DNA of 64,000 nt from Orthonyx spaldingii (lineage: Eukaryota; Chordata; Aves; Passeriformes; Orthonychidae), in NCBI GenBank assembly GCA_013397795.1, contig VZTJ01005674.1, positions 199,486 to 263,485 on the forward strand, read 5' to 3'. The position numbers and the translations under genes are program-made. The notes under the pieces were generated by a model that ran no database searches, had not been told where the DNA came from, and saw nothing but the letters and a program-made list of their open reading frames with translations. Shown piece after piece: positions 1 through 12,200 of this stretch; within the stretch, counting starts at the first letter, position 1, and each line of letters begins with the position of its first letter.

Positions 1-105
1 TGGAGCTGTGGCAGCTGCCGCTGAGCTTCTCCCGCCTCCGCATGTTCCCTTTCTTCGACCTGGCGCACTATGTCGCCTCCGTCCTGGCGCTGAAGGAGCA
101 GCGGG
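1..105 (+). CDS. TMEM38B: TMEM38B exon 1 (5' partial)
   Basis: Frame starts at base 3 (GAG) and reads ELWQLPLSFSRLR then MFPFFDLAHY, the conserved first transmembrane segment of TRIC-B. The donor is GTGAGC at 106; one base of the split Gly codon is left in the exon (phase 1). The window begins with 'tg', which would complete an ATG if the missing base is A. That start would put 14 residues before the conserved MFPFF, against 16 in human. The ATG at 42 is internal by homology, not the preferred start. Confidence 0.93.
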
Positions 106-260
106 GTGAGCGGGGCGAGGCGGGACGGGGCGGACACCTCACACCCCACACCCCCAGCCCGATCCCGGTGTTCTTCCGTGTTCCCCCGTGTGCTGGGGCC
201 CCGAGGGGAGCCGCCGTCCCCCTTTTACCCCGTGGCCGTGCGGATGGGATTGTCTGTCGC
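1..260. promoter_or_regulatory. Downstream edge of a CpG-rich promoter island
   Basis: Exon 1 and the first part of intron 1 are strongly GC- and CpG-rich (for example gagcggggcgaggcgggacgggg at about 108-129). The composition falls to AT-rich by about 380. This is the usual layout of a broadly expressed vertebrate gene whose CpG island spans the first exon. The promoter itself lies outside the window. Confidence 0.6.
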
Positions 261-3200
261 CTGCCTTAGCCCGTCTGGCCATAAGCGGTGTTTCACCGCC
301 CGTAGAAGACACCCAAGCCCAGCTTTTCTGGCTTTGCAGAACTTGCGAGGCGCTGGAGGGATCAGCCAGGAGTTGTGCTGAAAACATTCTGATTTATTTA
401 TTTGTTTGTTTCAGTTTTGAAGTCTTAGGAGTGAAAGGGCTGAGGGCCCTCGAAGTTAGGTTTGTGGGTGCGGAGAAGGTGTGTGTAACACAGGGCAGTA
501 TCTCTGCCCAGAATTGCGTCTGAGAGGGGAGATCCTCCACATGCTTCGCCCACCCTGTTTTGGAGGGGCGTGTTAAAGCAATTCTGCCTTGTAGCAAACA
601 GCTCAGGACTCTCATGGGTAGGTCCTGTGCCAATGGCTTGTCACTGTCGTACCCTATGGATTGTAAAGCGAATTTAGCAAAGCTTTCCTCTTCCACTAAC
701 AAGGTTTTGTGTGAGAGCACATCACGACACTTCAGTCTCTACATACTTTCCAGAAAATCTTTTGCAGTGTGGCTGTTAACCCCAATACTGTTGGTTTTTT
801 TTTTTAATTTTTTTACTGTCACAAATGTAGACATTGGCCTTGTTTAGAATTAAGCTACCTGTGGTGTGGGTTTAGACATATTTGCAGTAACTGTGCATCC
901 CAGGTGATAACTGTGTAGGAAACTGATCTAGCTCTTGGGATTATGGTGCAAATTTGGGAGCTGCTGCTTGCCTCAGACTTCTAGGGCTCCGCACTGCTTG
1001 TTTAGTGAGAGCTTGTGCTTCGGTCCCTTCCTAAACGTTTCAAGGTGAATTTTGACTTTCTGCTGAGGAAATGCGCTTAACAGACTGTGAGTACTGGTAT
1101 AAAGTCCTAATGTACTCTAGAATCTTCATCAAACTTTGTTAATGCTGCTAAAATTTTTAGTAGGTGCTGGCCTGTGGCATGGGTGTCTGTTCCATTGAAA
1201 AAGGGATTTTCTGACATTATCATGCCTTTAAAGTTTCCTCTGGAATGGGTACACCTAAAGACCAGGATGAGAGGCCTCTCTGCCTCACATCAGCATTGCT
1301 TTAGTGAGACAGCGCTTCTGGAAAGTAGAATTGCTGTCAGAAGTCTGGTCAGACCCATGCTCCTAATTTTTTTTTTTTTCCTTCTTGGCGGAATAGCCGA
1401 ATGGTTCAGAACTCTTGAGTATTCTCTAATACTTGGAATTAATAACTGTAGTCCAGGTGACTGCCTGCTGGCCTGTTTCTCACTTCCCCAGTGGTTAGAA
1501 CTGAGTATTAAATCATAACTGAAATAGCAGTTATGATGAATACTCAGTATGGATATACTGCTGTCGATTAATGCTGTCTAGGCTTTATGTTCTTTTTGGA
1601 AACTTACAACAGGAGCTATATTTGACAGGGAAATAACCCGTAAGTGCCTGGTGATGTAAGAAGTATGCGGTCAAGTTACAGCCACGTTTATTTTATCCCA
1701 GATTACTGCCTCATTAAAATACCAACCCACCCCCACTGCTGAAAATCAGATTCAGTGTGGGCATTTGGATCGTGGATGGGTGCACACTAACTGGGACTTT
1801 CCCAATCCTCCCAGCCAGGCTTTCTTGCTCACTTGTGTCTGCTGGCAAACTCCAACAGTGACAACCAACTTGTTGCTTTCTGTGTGCTTTAAAATAAGAA
1901 TTCCTGATTAGTGCTTTTAGGATGCCTTAGGAGTTGCTTGCTTGTAACTCCAGCCAGTTGCAGAACTGGCGATTTTCTTTTTTTGGGATGGAGGGACAGC
2001 AGAAAGTGTTGATGGTTGAGGGTGTGTCATATTTGGTTTGTTCTTGCCATTTTTCTGTGATGTGCTGAGGTGACTTGAAGAGAAATAATTTCTTCAGTAT
2101 AGTTTTGCTCTGTTAAGTCTGACTATAAATCCTTTATCTTAACTCATGATATTATATGTGGGTGAATGGGGTACTGGAAAAACTTGTACAAATCCTCCTG
2201 GTTTACTCACTAGATGTGTGTGTAGTATGCATTACTGCCTATTTGGGACATGCTGAAAAGTTTAAAGCAGTTATTATCCTATTGACATAACTACTAGGTA
2301 AGGTGGGGTTGGGGTTTTTTTTGTTCATTTATTTTTGGGGATATTTTTGTTGGTTTTTTAAAAATGTTACTGTTGTTCAGGAACAATATTTAAAACTGTA
2401 TTCAAAATTATTCCTTGTGTTTTGAGACCTTTCCTTAATTTTCTGAAGGGTACATTTGCAGGGCTAGTGGCCTTCTGGCATATCCACCATTGTGTGGCTG
2501 TGATGCCTCATTAATTTCACAGGATGCATCAGAGGACAAATATAAATGACCACTTTGTACAAAAACATGTGACCTACTTACAACTGAGTTAGTCTTCTGA
2601 AAGGTTACACCCCAGTCATAATTTAGGTAGCAGTGCTAAGATGATCTTTAAATTATTATCAACATTTTTTGCCTCATTGCCTTCTGTATTGGGTATATTC
2701 CTTGTTAGAAAGCAGGTATGAATTGTTAAATACTGGCACTTGAGCCAATTCTATTGCTAACCAACAAAAAATGTTGAAGTGCAGTACAGTTTCCAGTTTC
2801 TTGTCTTTTTACTTGTAAAATGAAGAAATTTACCTGCATTGTTGTGAAGCCTACTCATAGAGGGCAGTCTGGTAAGAACAGTTGTAATTTCTGGATATGC
2901 CCTCAAAGCTGAAAACTACTTGCTGCGACTTGTGGGGAAAAGTGGAGAGAAGCTGGTGATTGCTGAAAGGCAGGAGAATGGATTTGAAGAGAGAAGAGAT
3001 ACCTATCTAATTTTAAGTCCAATCCAAAAGTAGTAAACACAAGCCATTAATATTTTGCAAGTTGGAGCACTGGATAGTGCAGTTTGAAAAATAAGTTACA
3101 AAATAGTTAAAAATAATAGAGATGTTATTTTATATTCAGATATTCTGTAATGCTTAGGAGTGCTCATTTTTATAAATTGGCTGTTACATGGGAATTTGAT

Positions 3201-6200
3201 AGTGCTGCAATAGTTGATATCTATGCTAGCACTAAAATGGGAACAATCTTATTAATATATTTAGTGAATTGTATTGAGAATGCTTTATGCTCTTTTATAT
3301 GTTTGAGCCACTCATCTTGGGTAAGAAGCTTCCTTTCCCACAGAAATGCCTGAAAAACCAAAGCTTCTCCTCTGAATTGGGAACAGATGTCGAATTTCAT
3401 TTTGGGGCAGACAGTAGTGCTTTTGTGAACTTCAGCCTTTGGACTACAGAAAATTAAACTCGTTCAGGCAAACAGAGCTCAGCACCAGTGTAAAGGGGAA
3501 GGTTTGGCAACATTGAACTTTTGAAGTGGAGGGAAATAGTCAAAACAACTACTTGAGGATATTTCTAGCTTTGGTAAAATGTTGTTTTCCTCTGAAAATG
3601 GTTAATGCTTCCCATTACCTCCAGTATAATCTTTTAATATTGAATACTCTTTTTGACATAGTTCACTTACGTTTTAAAAGGAAAATTCATTTGAAGGATA
3701 ATGAAATAAACAAAACCGTCAACCTTTTAATAACGAGGGAAATTTACATTTATTATAGTTCGAGGTAACCTTCCCCCCCTCCCCTTCAAGAGTGCAGGTG
3801 AAAACTATTTGATAATTATCTTGATGCTGTTTTCATTTTGGCCAGCAATCACAGCAGGGTATTGCGAGGAAAAAGAAGGAAAACAAGGTACCTTGAATTC
3901 TTGGAACACTCAAAAGCAGAAATGGAATTCCTAGAATAACCCTCCAAATGTTAGCAATCCTGTTTAGATAAGCCACTTATGTGCTTTTAATACAAATTTG
4001 AAAGCAAGTGTGTCCCTGTGTCAGGATATTAACAACAAGCCCTCGCTGCCATGCTCTGAAAGCTTTTTCTTCTTGGTACCCAGGTTTAACAAACTAATGC
4101 ACAAAAGATGTTCAGAGAACACGTTGTCAGCCTTTCACTTCTGTTTAGGAAGTGTAAGTTAAAGTCACCTTACCCTGAGGTCTGTATTTCTGAAAAATTT
4201 CCCTGTGAGAGCCTGCCGGTTGCTGGAGGATTTTTCATTACCTAGAGGAACGAAATTGAAGAATACTGACCTTTAAAACACCATGTTATTCTCCAGTTTT
4301 TGTTTCTGTTTATGGTTTGTTTTTTTTTTTTCCACAGGAGTTGTGGAAGTGTCGGTCCGAAGTCCACTGGCCTGCTGGTTTAGTGCAATGCTTTATTGCT
4401 TTGGGGGCTCGGTTTTGTCTTCCTTGATGCTTGGTGAACCTCCAGTAGCATTTCTGGCAAAGACCATAAATATTCTGCTGGCATCATCAGTCTGGTAAGC
4501 AGCCACAGTTGGGTAAGATGAGTAATATTGGATCTAAGGAAGCTGTATGCTCTGAACTGATACTAGACCACCAAGGTTCCATGTAAATCAGAATTTTGAC
4601 TTTAAAGTGTTGTGGGTTTGGATGCTGTCCCTTCATCCAGGGTGTTACAGCAGCTATTATGGTCCTGTTCTGTGGGAACAGAAACTCTTACTGCCTCTTG
4701 TATGCCGAAATGCTCTGATGCTAGACTAGCCTTGTCTCAGGCTTTCATAGCATTCCTGGTCAAATAGCTGAAAACATTACTTTTTAATAAAATTAATTCA
4801 GTTGCTGATTTGCTGAACATAGCTAAGTCATGAAAGCAGTCAAGTTTGTCAAAAGTAGCTCTTGAAGACCAGAACCTGGCTGATGTAAAAATTTTGGTTT
4901 TTTCTGTTACTGAGTTTCCAAGACAGATCTTTCCTCCTGTTTCTACTACAGACACAAGGGTTTTTTTCTGCATTTCATTCCTTCCCAAATGGGTGGGTTG
5001 TGGTGGAAGACAGTAGTGAGCTGAGTGATATGGTTGAATCAAATATGTAGCAATTTGGCCTGCTTTGGAGTTAAAAAAAAAAAAATGCTGCAGTTATTTT
5101 CATATAAATGTGGCCTTCCAGTGGAGTTCATTTGTTCCAGAAAGTGATCTTTGAAGAAAACTTCAAACTTAACAAATATTATGAGCAGCAGTGGGGTTTT
5201 GAATTTAGAAAGCTCAGTCACTACATTTGGAGAGTCTGGCCTGCTTAAAATCCCTTAGTTCCACTAGCCCCTGAAGTTTTACAATTGCAAATTCATTAAA
5301 ATGAAAGCAAGTGTTTCCATCTGCCTGTATATGTATGAGTTTTCTGGTCTTTGTGTTGCAGTAGAGGATGACATATTTAATATAGACAAATGGATGAAAC
5401 GAATAATATGTATTAATTAGTGACTTATTAACAGAGCTTACAGAACCTGCATGTGGTTTGTTAGTCTGATGTGGGCAGACTGATTGCTTGTTTTATCAAG
5501 TGACACGAGCTAGGAGCACACTTGAGGAGAACAGGATTTCTCTCTAACTCACCATGGTCAAATGTGATTTGCTGTGCACAAATTAAACGAGGTTTCAGTG
5601 AGGAACTGTGAACGTTACAAAACGATTTAAGCTTCCAGCTTTACAAAGTTCCCTCTTTGTCAGTGTAATGACCTGAATTCCTGGTCCCAGATCACGCGAA
5701 ATGAAATTCCCCGAGCCACACTTGAAACTGGAAAGTGAGCGGGCTCGAGGAATGCTCCTGAATAGTCTGTAGCACAGCGGCATCTACTGTTAGCAGGGAT
5801 TACAGGCAGAAATGCCACGGGGGGCCTTCAGTGCCAGCTCTTTCCTGTCACCAGTGCTGCAGGGTCCTAAACCCACATCCTGCAGATGTAGATTAATTCT
5901 GGTGTGAGTTGGCTGCTGAGTAGGTGGCTTAAATGGCTGCGTGCAGAAGCCTGTAAAATACATCCTCTCTCTACATCTTTGGCTTCATATCAACTTCTGG
6001 TTGTATACAGAGGCATCTGACTTTACAGTAGGAGATAAAGGGAAGGGCCTTAGAAATTCTTGGTAGGCAGGACGGAGCTCAAAAACCTCAAAGCAAAGGG
6101 GCAGTCTCTCTTTTTTTTTCTTTTTTTTTTTTCTGTTAGAAAACAAGAAGTTATCCTTTTTGTAAAAATGCTTTCTCTGCTCTTATGCAATTATTACTCT

Positions 6201-9200
6201 CCTACTCCTGTGCTGAAATAATCTACTTAGGATAACTTAATTGAGATATTTAATCTTGATTGAGTTTTTGTGAGTGTCTGAGTAAGGACTGAATTTTGTT
6301 TGGTATTGAAGAGATAGAATGAAACACTACGTAATCTAATCTTTTAAAATTTACTGTCATTTTAGGGTTTAATATTTAGCCATCTTTACTTGCTTTTAAA
6401 AGCAAGTTGATCAAATATATTGTTAAATTTTGAGTAGTGTGCTTTCAATGCTTTAAATAATGAAATGTGCTTGTAATTGGCAAGCTGGAAAAGCAAGAAT
6501 TGGTGAGTACTAAGATGTTAAACATGTTTGAAAATAGCCATGCATTTCATCTAGCATGACACTAACTAGTGGAGGCATTCTTGCTGAAGTTATATAATTC
6601 CATGCACCTACAGTATCGAAGCACAGAGTCAGCATTTAAGTTACCACCCTGTTGTAATCCTATTTAAAAAAATAATCCCCAAAGGAAAAACTGAAACAAA
6701 ACAACCCCCTGCACCGAACTAAACAAAAAATAACTCACAAAATAAACTCAAACCACACAAAATCAATCAGACACCACTTTAAGAACTTGAATTGTAAAAA
6801 TGTGATATGTAAGGTGTAGAACAGTTGGAAAAATGTAAAGCTGTTTCTCATGGACTGGTGGATTCTTCTCTGGGACAACGAGGCAATAGTGTTTGATTTT
6901 GGTGCAAAAGCTCAAGTGTACTCAGAAGCTTTTCAGATTTGTTTCAAGATGTGTACCACAAGACCTTGAGTTGTCAGTGGTATATCAGGCATTGCTAGTC
7001 GTATTCCAAAAATATCTTTAAAGATTATTAAAAGATAATTCCTTAGCAGAAATGTGACTAATGGGTTTTTCCTCATGATTTTCAGGTATCTAGTGTTTTA
7101 CTGCCCAGAAGACATATTCTACCGGTGCTTTTCCTTCATGCCTCTTCGTCTTCTGGTGGCAGGAATGAAAGAAGTGACAAGGACTTGGAAGATCACAGAT
7201 GGCATTGCACATGCAGACACTGTCTACAAAGATGCCTGGCTTGTCATGATAGCTGTGGGCTGGGCCAGAGGTAACGTGCAGAACGTCTGGTTCTGAGGGT
7301 TTGGGGTTTTTTGGAGTGGTGTTTAAAGGTCTAGCCCCTCAGCAGAACTGTAGCACCATCCTTGCTGTGCTGGGCACAGTAGTCCTGATGCAGTCTGATG
7401 TCCCCTCGAGGAAAAAGCCTGTGCTGCAGTTGTTCTGCCTGGATTAAGGGTGACATTGAAGGACTTTGAGGGAGGTTCCCTTCAGAAGGTCTTATGAGAA
7501 CTTGTAGGATGGGCAGTTGATGACAATAAGGAAGTAAATCTTCTGTGTAGCTATTGCTGAACTTTCCAGCAGCATTATTGGCTTAGAGCTGTGTCCTTGC
7601 ATGAGGCTGAAGAAGGGAGTTGGTTATCTTAGGTTTTTGGGTTGTGACCACTACCTGATTTTAAACATGGGGCTGACCCTTCTTGCCTGCCTGTTTGGAG
7701 TCCAGCTCTGGAAGCCACCTTGCTGACAGCTGTGTTTACAGCCACACCTTCAGGGTCACTTCAGAAAGGAGTTGTGCAGCTCTTGTTTCTGCTTGTTTCT
7801 GTGCTGCTGTGGGAGGCAACACGTGTGAATGTGATGAGTGCATCAGTTCAGGTCCTGTCACTTAAAGGTGAACCTGAGGTTCTTGCTGAGTGTCTCAACC
7901 TCCGAGGTTTCGTGGCTGTCGTTCAAGTCTTGTTTGCATGAAAGCTTGGATTAAGTCTTTTTAAGTCTGAGCTTTGGTGCCACATTTAGCACCTTGTGTT
8001 TTGCTGGAAGCAATGGCATAGTAGTGGTAGCAGTCAGTGGAAACTTACCATAAGTCTCTGCAATTTCAGGTGCTGGTGGTGGCCTAATTTCCAACTTTGA
8101 GCAGCTGGTGAGAGGAGTGTGGAAACCTGAAACCAATGAGCTCCTGAAGATGTCCTAGTAAGTTGTTTTTTTTTTTTTAAACTGCAACATGTTAGCTGTT
8201 GTTTTGCTAACTCCCTGTGTTGATGCTCACTTTTGGTAGTTGAGGCCAAAAAAAAAAAAGCATTAGGACATATTTGTACTCTGTTTTGGTGTATGTCGTG
8301 TGAAAAATGGACGAGGGTCTTTGGTACTTTTAGCAGATGTTCTAATCATTTTATGTTCACAGCACAAGAGGAGCAAATGCGAAGAAAAGTCAACAAAACT
8401 TTGCAGAAAGCAGTAAAGAGCTAGTGGGGAGTTGCTAGAAAGCAATATTGACTCAGTTTGTCTTACAGGGACGTGGTCTTCTATCCAAAATGAAAGTACA
8501 GTGGTACCAGAAATACAGAAGTGATTTTTGGTGTGTGTTCTGAGCATCACTAAGATGACTTCCTTTGAACACTGTCACTCTTACTTTTGCTGCCAGTGCT
8601 ATTTTCCTCCAAAGACAGCAATTATTTGAGAAGGTACAAATTGGTTATTCAGTGTAGCAAAAATGACCTGCAAGATGAGAAAAGTTACTTCTCTTGCAGA
8701 AGCAAAGAATGGGGAATATTACATGTCTCCTGGTTTTCTCTGTAAAATGAGAATTGAAAGAGGCTGGAAAGCCACAAGCTATTATTGTAAGTCAAGATAA
8801 GGTCACTGTGATAATTTTCTAAAATTCTTTTGATCTTTCCCAGGTTACAGTCAGATCTTTAAAAATAATAATTTTATTTTTTAAAAAAGCCGTCTTGCTT
8901 CTCTGCATCCACTCCTAGACTCAGACTAACAGGAGAGACATTTGTAGCCTTCTCTTTGGCAATATTTCAACTTTTTGTGCATTGTGTTAGTTGCTGGCAT
9001 TTTCTGAAATTATGAGTATTTAGAATTTCTCTTTCTCTTGTCAGTGCCTAAATGGCAGCCTTGAAAGTAAACTTTCAGAAAGAAGAGGTGACTGTCAAAA
9101 ATAGCACTGCAGACCCAAATAAAACTGTCTTTAGAGATGCAATACCAGAGCAGTGCTTACTGATTGGCATCACTTGCATATATTCTCCTTCTCCACTGTG

Positions 9201-12200
9201 GATGTGGCTCAAAGTAACTCAAAAAAGATTTTAAAAGTTTTGTTCTTGTATAAATCTTAAGAGCATTAAATTGAACTAAGTTTCTGAGTTTAAATGGATC
9301 AAATATCCTGCAAATGGACGAGATACCTGTGTAGACAGGGTTGGTTTTTTGGGCTTCTTGAGGAGGAAGTTGATGCAGTGTATCTCTTTGACAGCGAAGA
9401 GACAGCGAAGAACAGCTCTACAGTAGAGGCTCTGTAGTAACAGGAATGTCACCTGTGCATGTCACATGCAGATTAAGAAATGCACAGAATTCTGCCAGTC
9501 AGGCCACTGGATAAGATCTGACCAAAGATCTCTTGCTTTCTGGCTGCACACCTGGGAAGGGATTTAGTACCACAACCAAGATTGCTGTAAACTGGAAACA
9601 GATTGGAAATCTTTGCATGTGTCAGGTCAGCACAGCTGTGTTGACAAAACCTGGTAACACAGGCCTGGCTCCAGTCAGATCTAAGCTGATACAGCCCTAG
9701 AGCTGCTAGAGAGTTACAGTGGACCAAGACTTGGGCTGTGGTACTCAGTTACTCCAAAGAGTTGCTTAAGGTGTTGCAAAGTCCTGGAGTATAGTAGAGG
9801 AACCTGTTTTTATGTCTAGTCCAAGTAGTGTGAGCTCTGTGATTTAACTCTTCAGTAAGATATATTGGGAGAGGAAGAAGAGAAGCAAGCTGACAAATAA
9901 AGTCTGAATAGAAGGATTGATTTGAAGAGGATTTGTCAAATAGGAGTTAGCTGAGTGTATGGAGGAGCTGGACTTGGTGCTTTATGGACAGAAAGCATAG
10001 TAATAGTATATAAAGTGAAAATCTTAATTTATTTATAGCTGGATTTCGGATTTTGCCACTGTTACAAGTTTTCATTAGTGCTATTCAGAAATAGTTCTTT
10101 TGCACACTTAGAACATGTATTGCTTTCCAGGCAGCTTCCACTGTAGAGCAGAGAAGAGACATTAACATTCTTTGTTTGATTTCTAGCCCTGTGAAGGTAA
10201 CTTTGATAGGAGCAGTTCTTTTCACCCTGCAACGCAGACAGTACTTGCCAATAGCAAGACACAACCTTGTATTTTTATACACCATCTTTCTTGTTGTCTT
10301 CAAGGTAAGAATTTGAAAGTGTTGCTAGTAACCAAATGACAGAAAACACTTTATTTAATTGTTAGAATGCATGCTTCTGGATGGGAAGGCCAGCCCCTGC
10401 TGAAGTTACATGTTCAGTGTTCTATACGTGAGCAGAAGAGAAGACCTGTTCAGTTACTGATACTGTTCAATGTATGGGGGTGGGGGCAACAGGGAGGAAA
10501 AGAAAAAGCATCAGGAATGTTGGCACTCGGTATTTGATATTCCAGGCTTGTGTGTCTGTAATCTCAAACAAAGCTTATTCTGTTCTCTGTCTATTGTGAG
10601 TACCTGTGCAGTCAACAGTGGGTTTGTAAAACAAGCCAGGTGGATTCTTATCTGGCTTAAACTGTTTGCAAAATAAGTGTTTGGGTGGGAAGGGAAAGCA
10701 TACCAAAACTACTTTGAAGTAGCTGTAACTATTCTGTATTAAAATAGACACTACTTCTCTATTGAAGTCTTCAGTCACTCCAGTCGTGTTAATTTTCAAG
10801 ATGATGCCTTTCTTCTGGATTACTAAGTTAAAAAAAAAACGTAATCTCTGTTAGCAGATACCTGGCAATTTTAAGAGCTTGAGAGCTGCTGTTGAACAGA
10901 CCAGAGAATGTGTGGAAGGGTGGTTGCCAGTCTCCTTTCTGAGAAGGAGCTGACAAGTTTAATTCTGCAGAAGTTACTTTAGGGAGCCGAGACTTGGAGG
11001 TTATGTTCTTGATTCTCCATCTAAGCCAATAAAGGCGTTGTTGAACTGTGGGTGGTGGGCATGGAGAAGGAAAGGAATGCTATTCCGGAAGTGAGAAATT
11101 GCAGGTGTCCACAGAAGCTGGCTGTTGGGCTGCACTGAAGCAACTAAATCCTTACACTGGTGGTTGTACTGACAGTCAGGAACTCAAGCACTCACTTAAC
11201 TAATAAAGTAATAAAGCAACACTGTATCTGGCATAGTCCTTCCACAGTGTGTCTTAGAAACTTGTCACGTCTCTGAAAGCTGTAGAAACTGTTGCATTGT
11301 AAACCTGTCCAGCAGCCTGATCTAAAACCAAATTTTTTCAATGCTGATGGCAAGTTACATGTCCTAAGGGATGTCCAGCTAAATCTCTGAACTTTATGGA
11401 ATGAGTATGGCTGTCTGGAATTCTAATTAAAGTCTGGTTATGCACCTATACATTCAGGCCCTTACTCGTTCTGTTCTCCCAATTTAAATGGCAGGAAGCC
11501 ACTCTGTTTGCAGTTTTTCAGTTTGAACAAGGTACAGAACTTACACATAAAAGTTGCTTTTACCTTAGTTGTATGGCATTAAATGTGATTTACTCTTTGG
11601 ATGATTACTGATACAGAGAGTTTTTTTGTGCATGTTTTTTGTGTGTAGCTCATAGAATCATAGAGTCATACAATGTTAAAGGCTGCAAGGGACCTCAAAG
11701 ATCATCCAATTCCATCCCCCTGCCATGGGCAGGGACATCTTCTATTAGGCCAGGTTTGTCAAGGCTTTAGCCAATCTGGTCTTGAACATTGCCAGGGCGT
11801 CCTGTATCTCACCACCCTCACAGTAAAGACTTTCTTCCTAGTACCCAGCTTAAATTTCCCCTCTTTCAATTTGTACCCATTCCCCCTTGTCCTGTTGCTA
11901 CTGTTCCTGATGAAGAATCCATCTCTACCTTCCCTGTAGATCCCTATCATAGCTATGTGAAGAGCATTGGTCAGAAAGAAAAGCATTCATTGACCAATTT
12001 CAGCTAAAATGAGCAGACTTCTGTTGCTGCTGGCATGGCCTCATCCTTGTGTAGAAAGCTAAAAACCCCTTCAGCTTTGAACTTGTTTAGCTGTGAAGCC
12101 ATCACAACTTTTATTGTAACTTGATCCTTGTTCTTCATAGGTAAAAATGATGTTGACAAGATGTGCAACCTCTCCACTTGCTCCCTTTGAAGCTGTAGTG

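Noticed and set aside
1385..1470. tRNA-like A-box stretch (tagccgaatgg) near 1392-1402
   Set aside because: No matching B box (GGTTCGANTCC-like) at the expected distance and no cloverleaf could be drawn.
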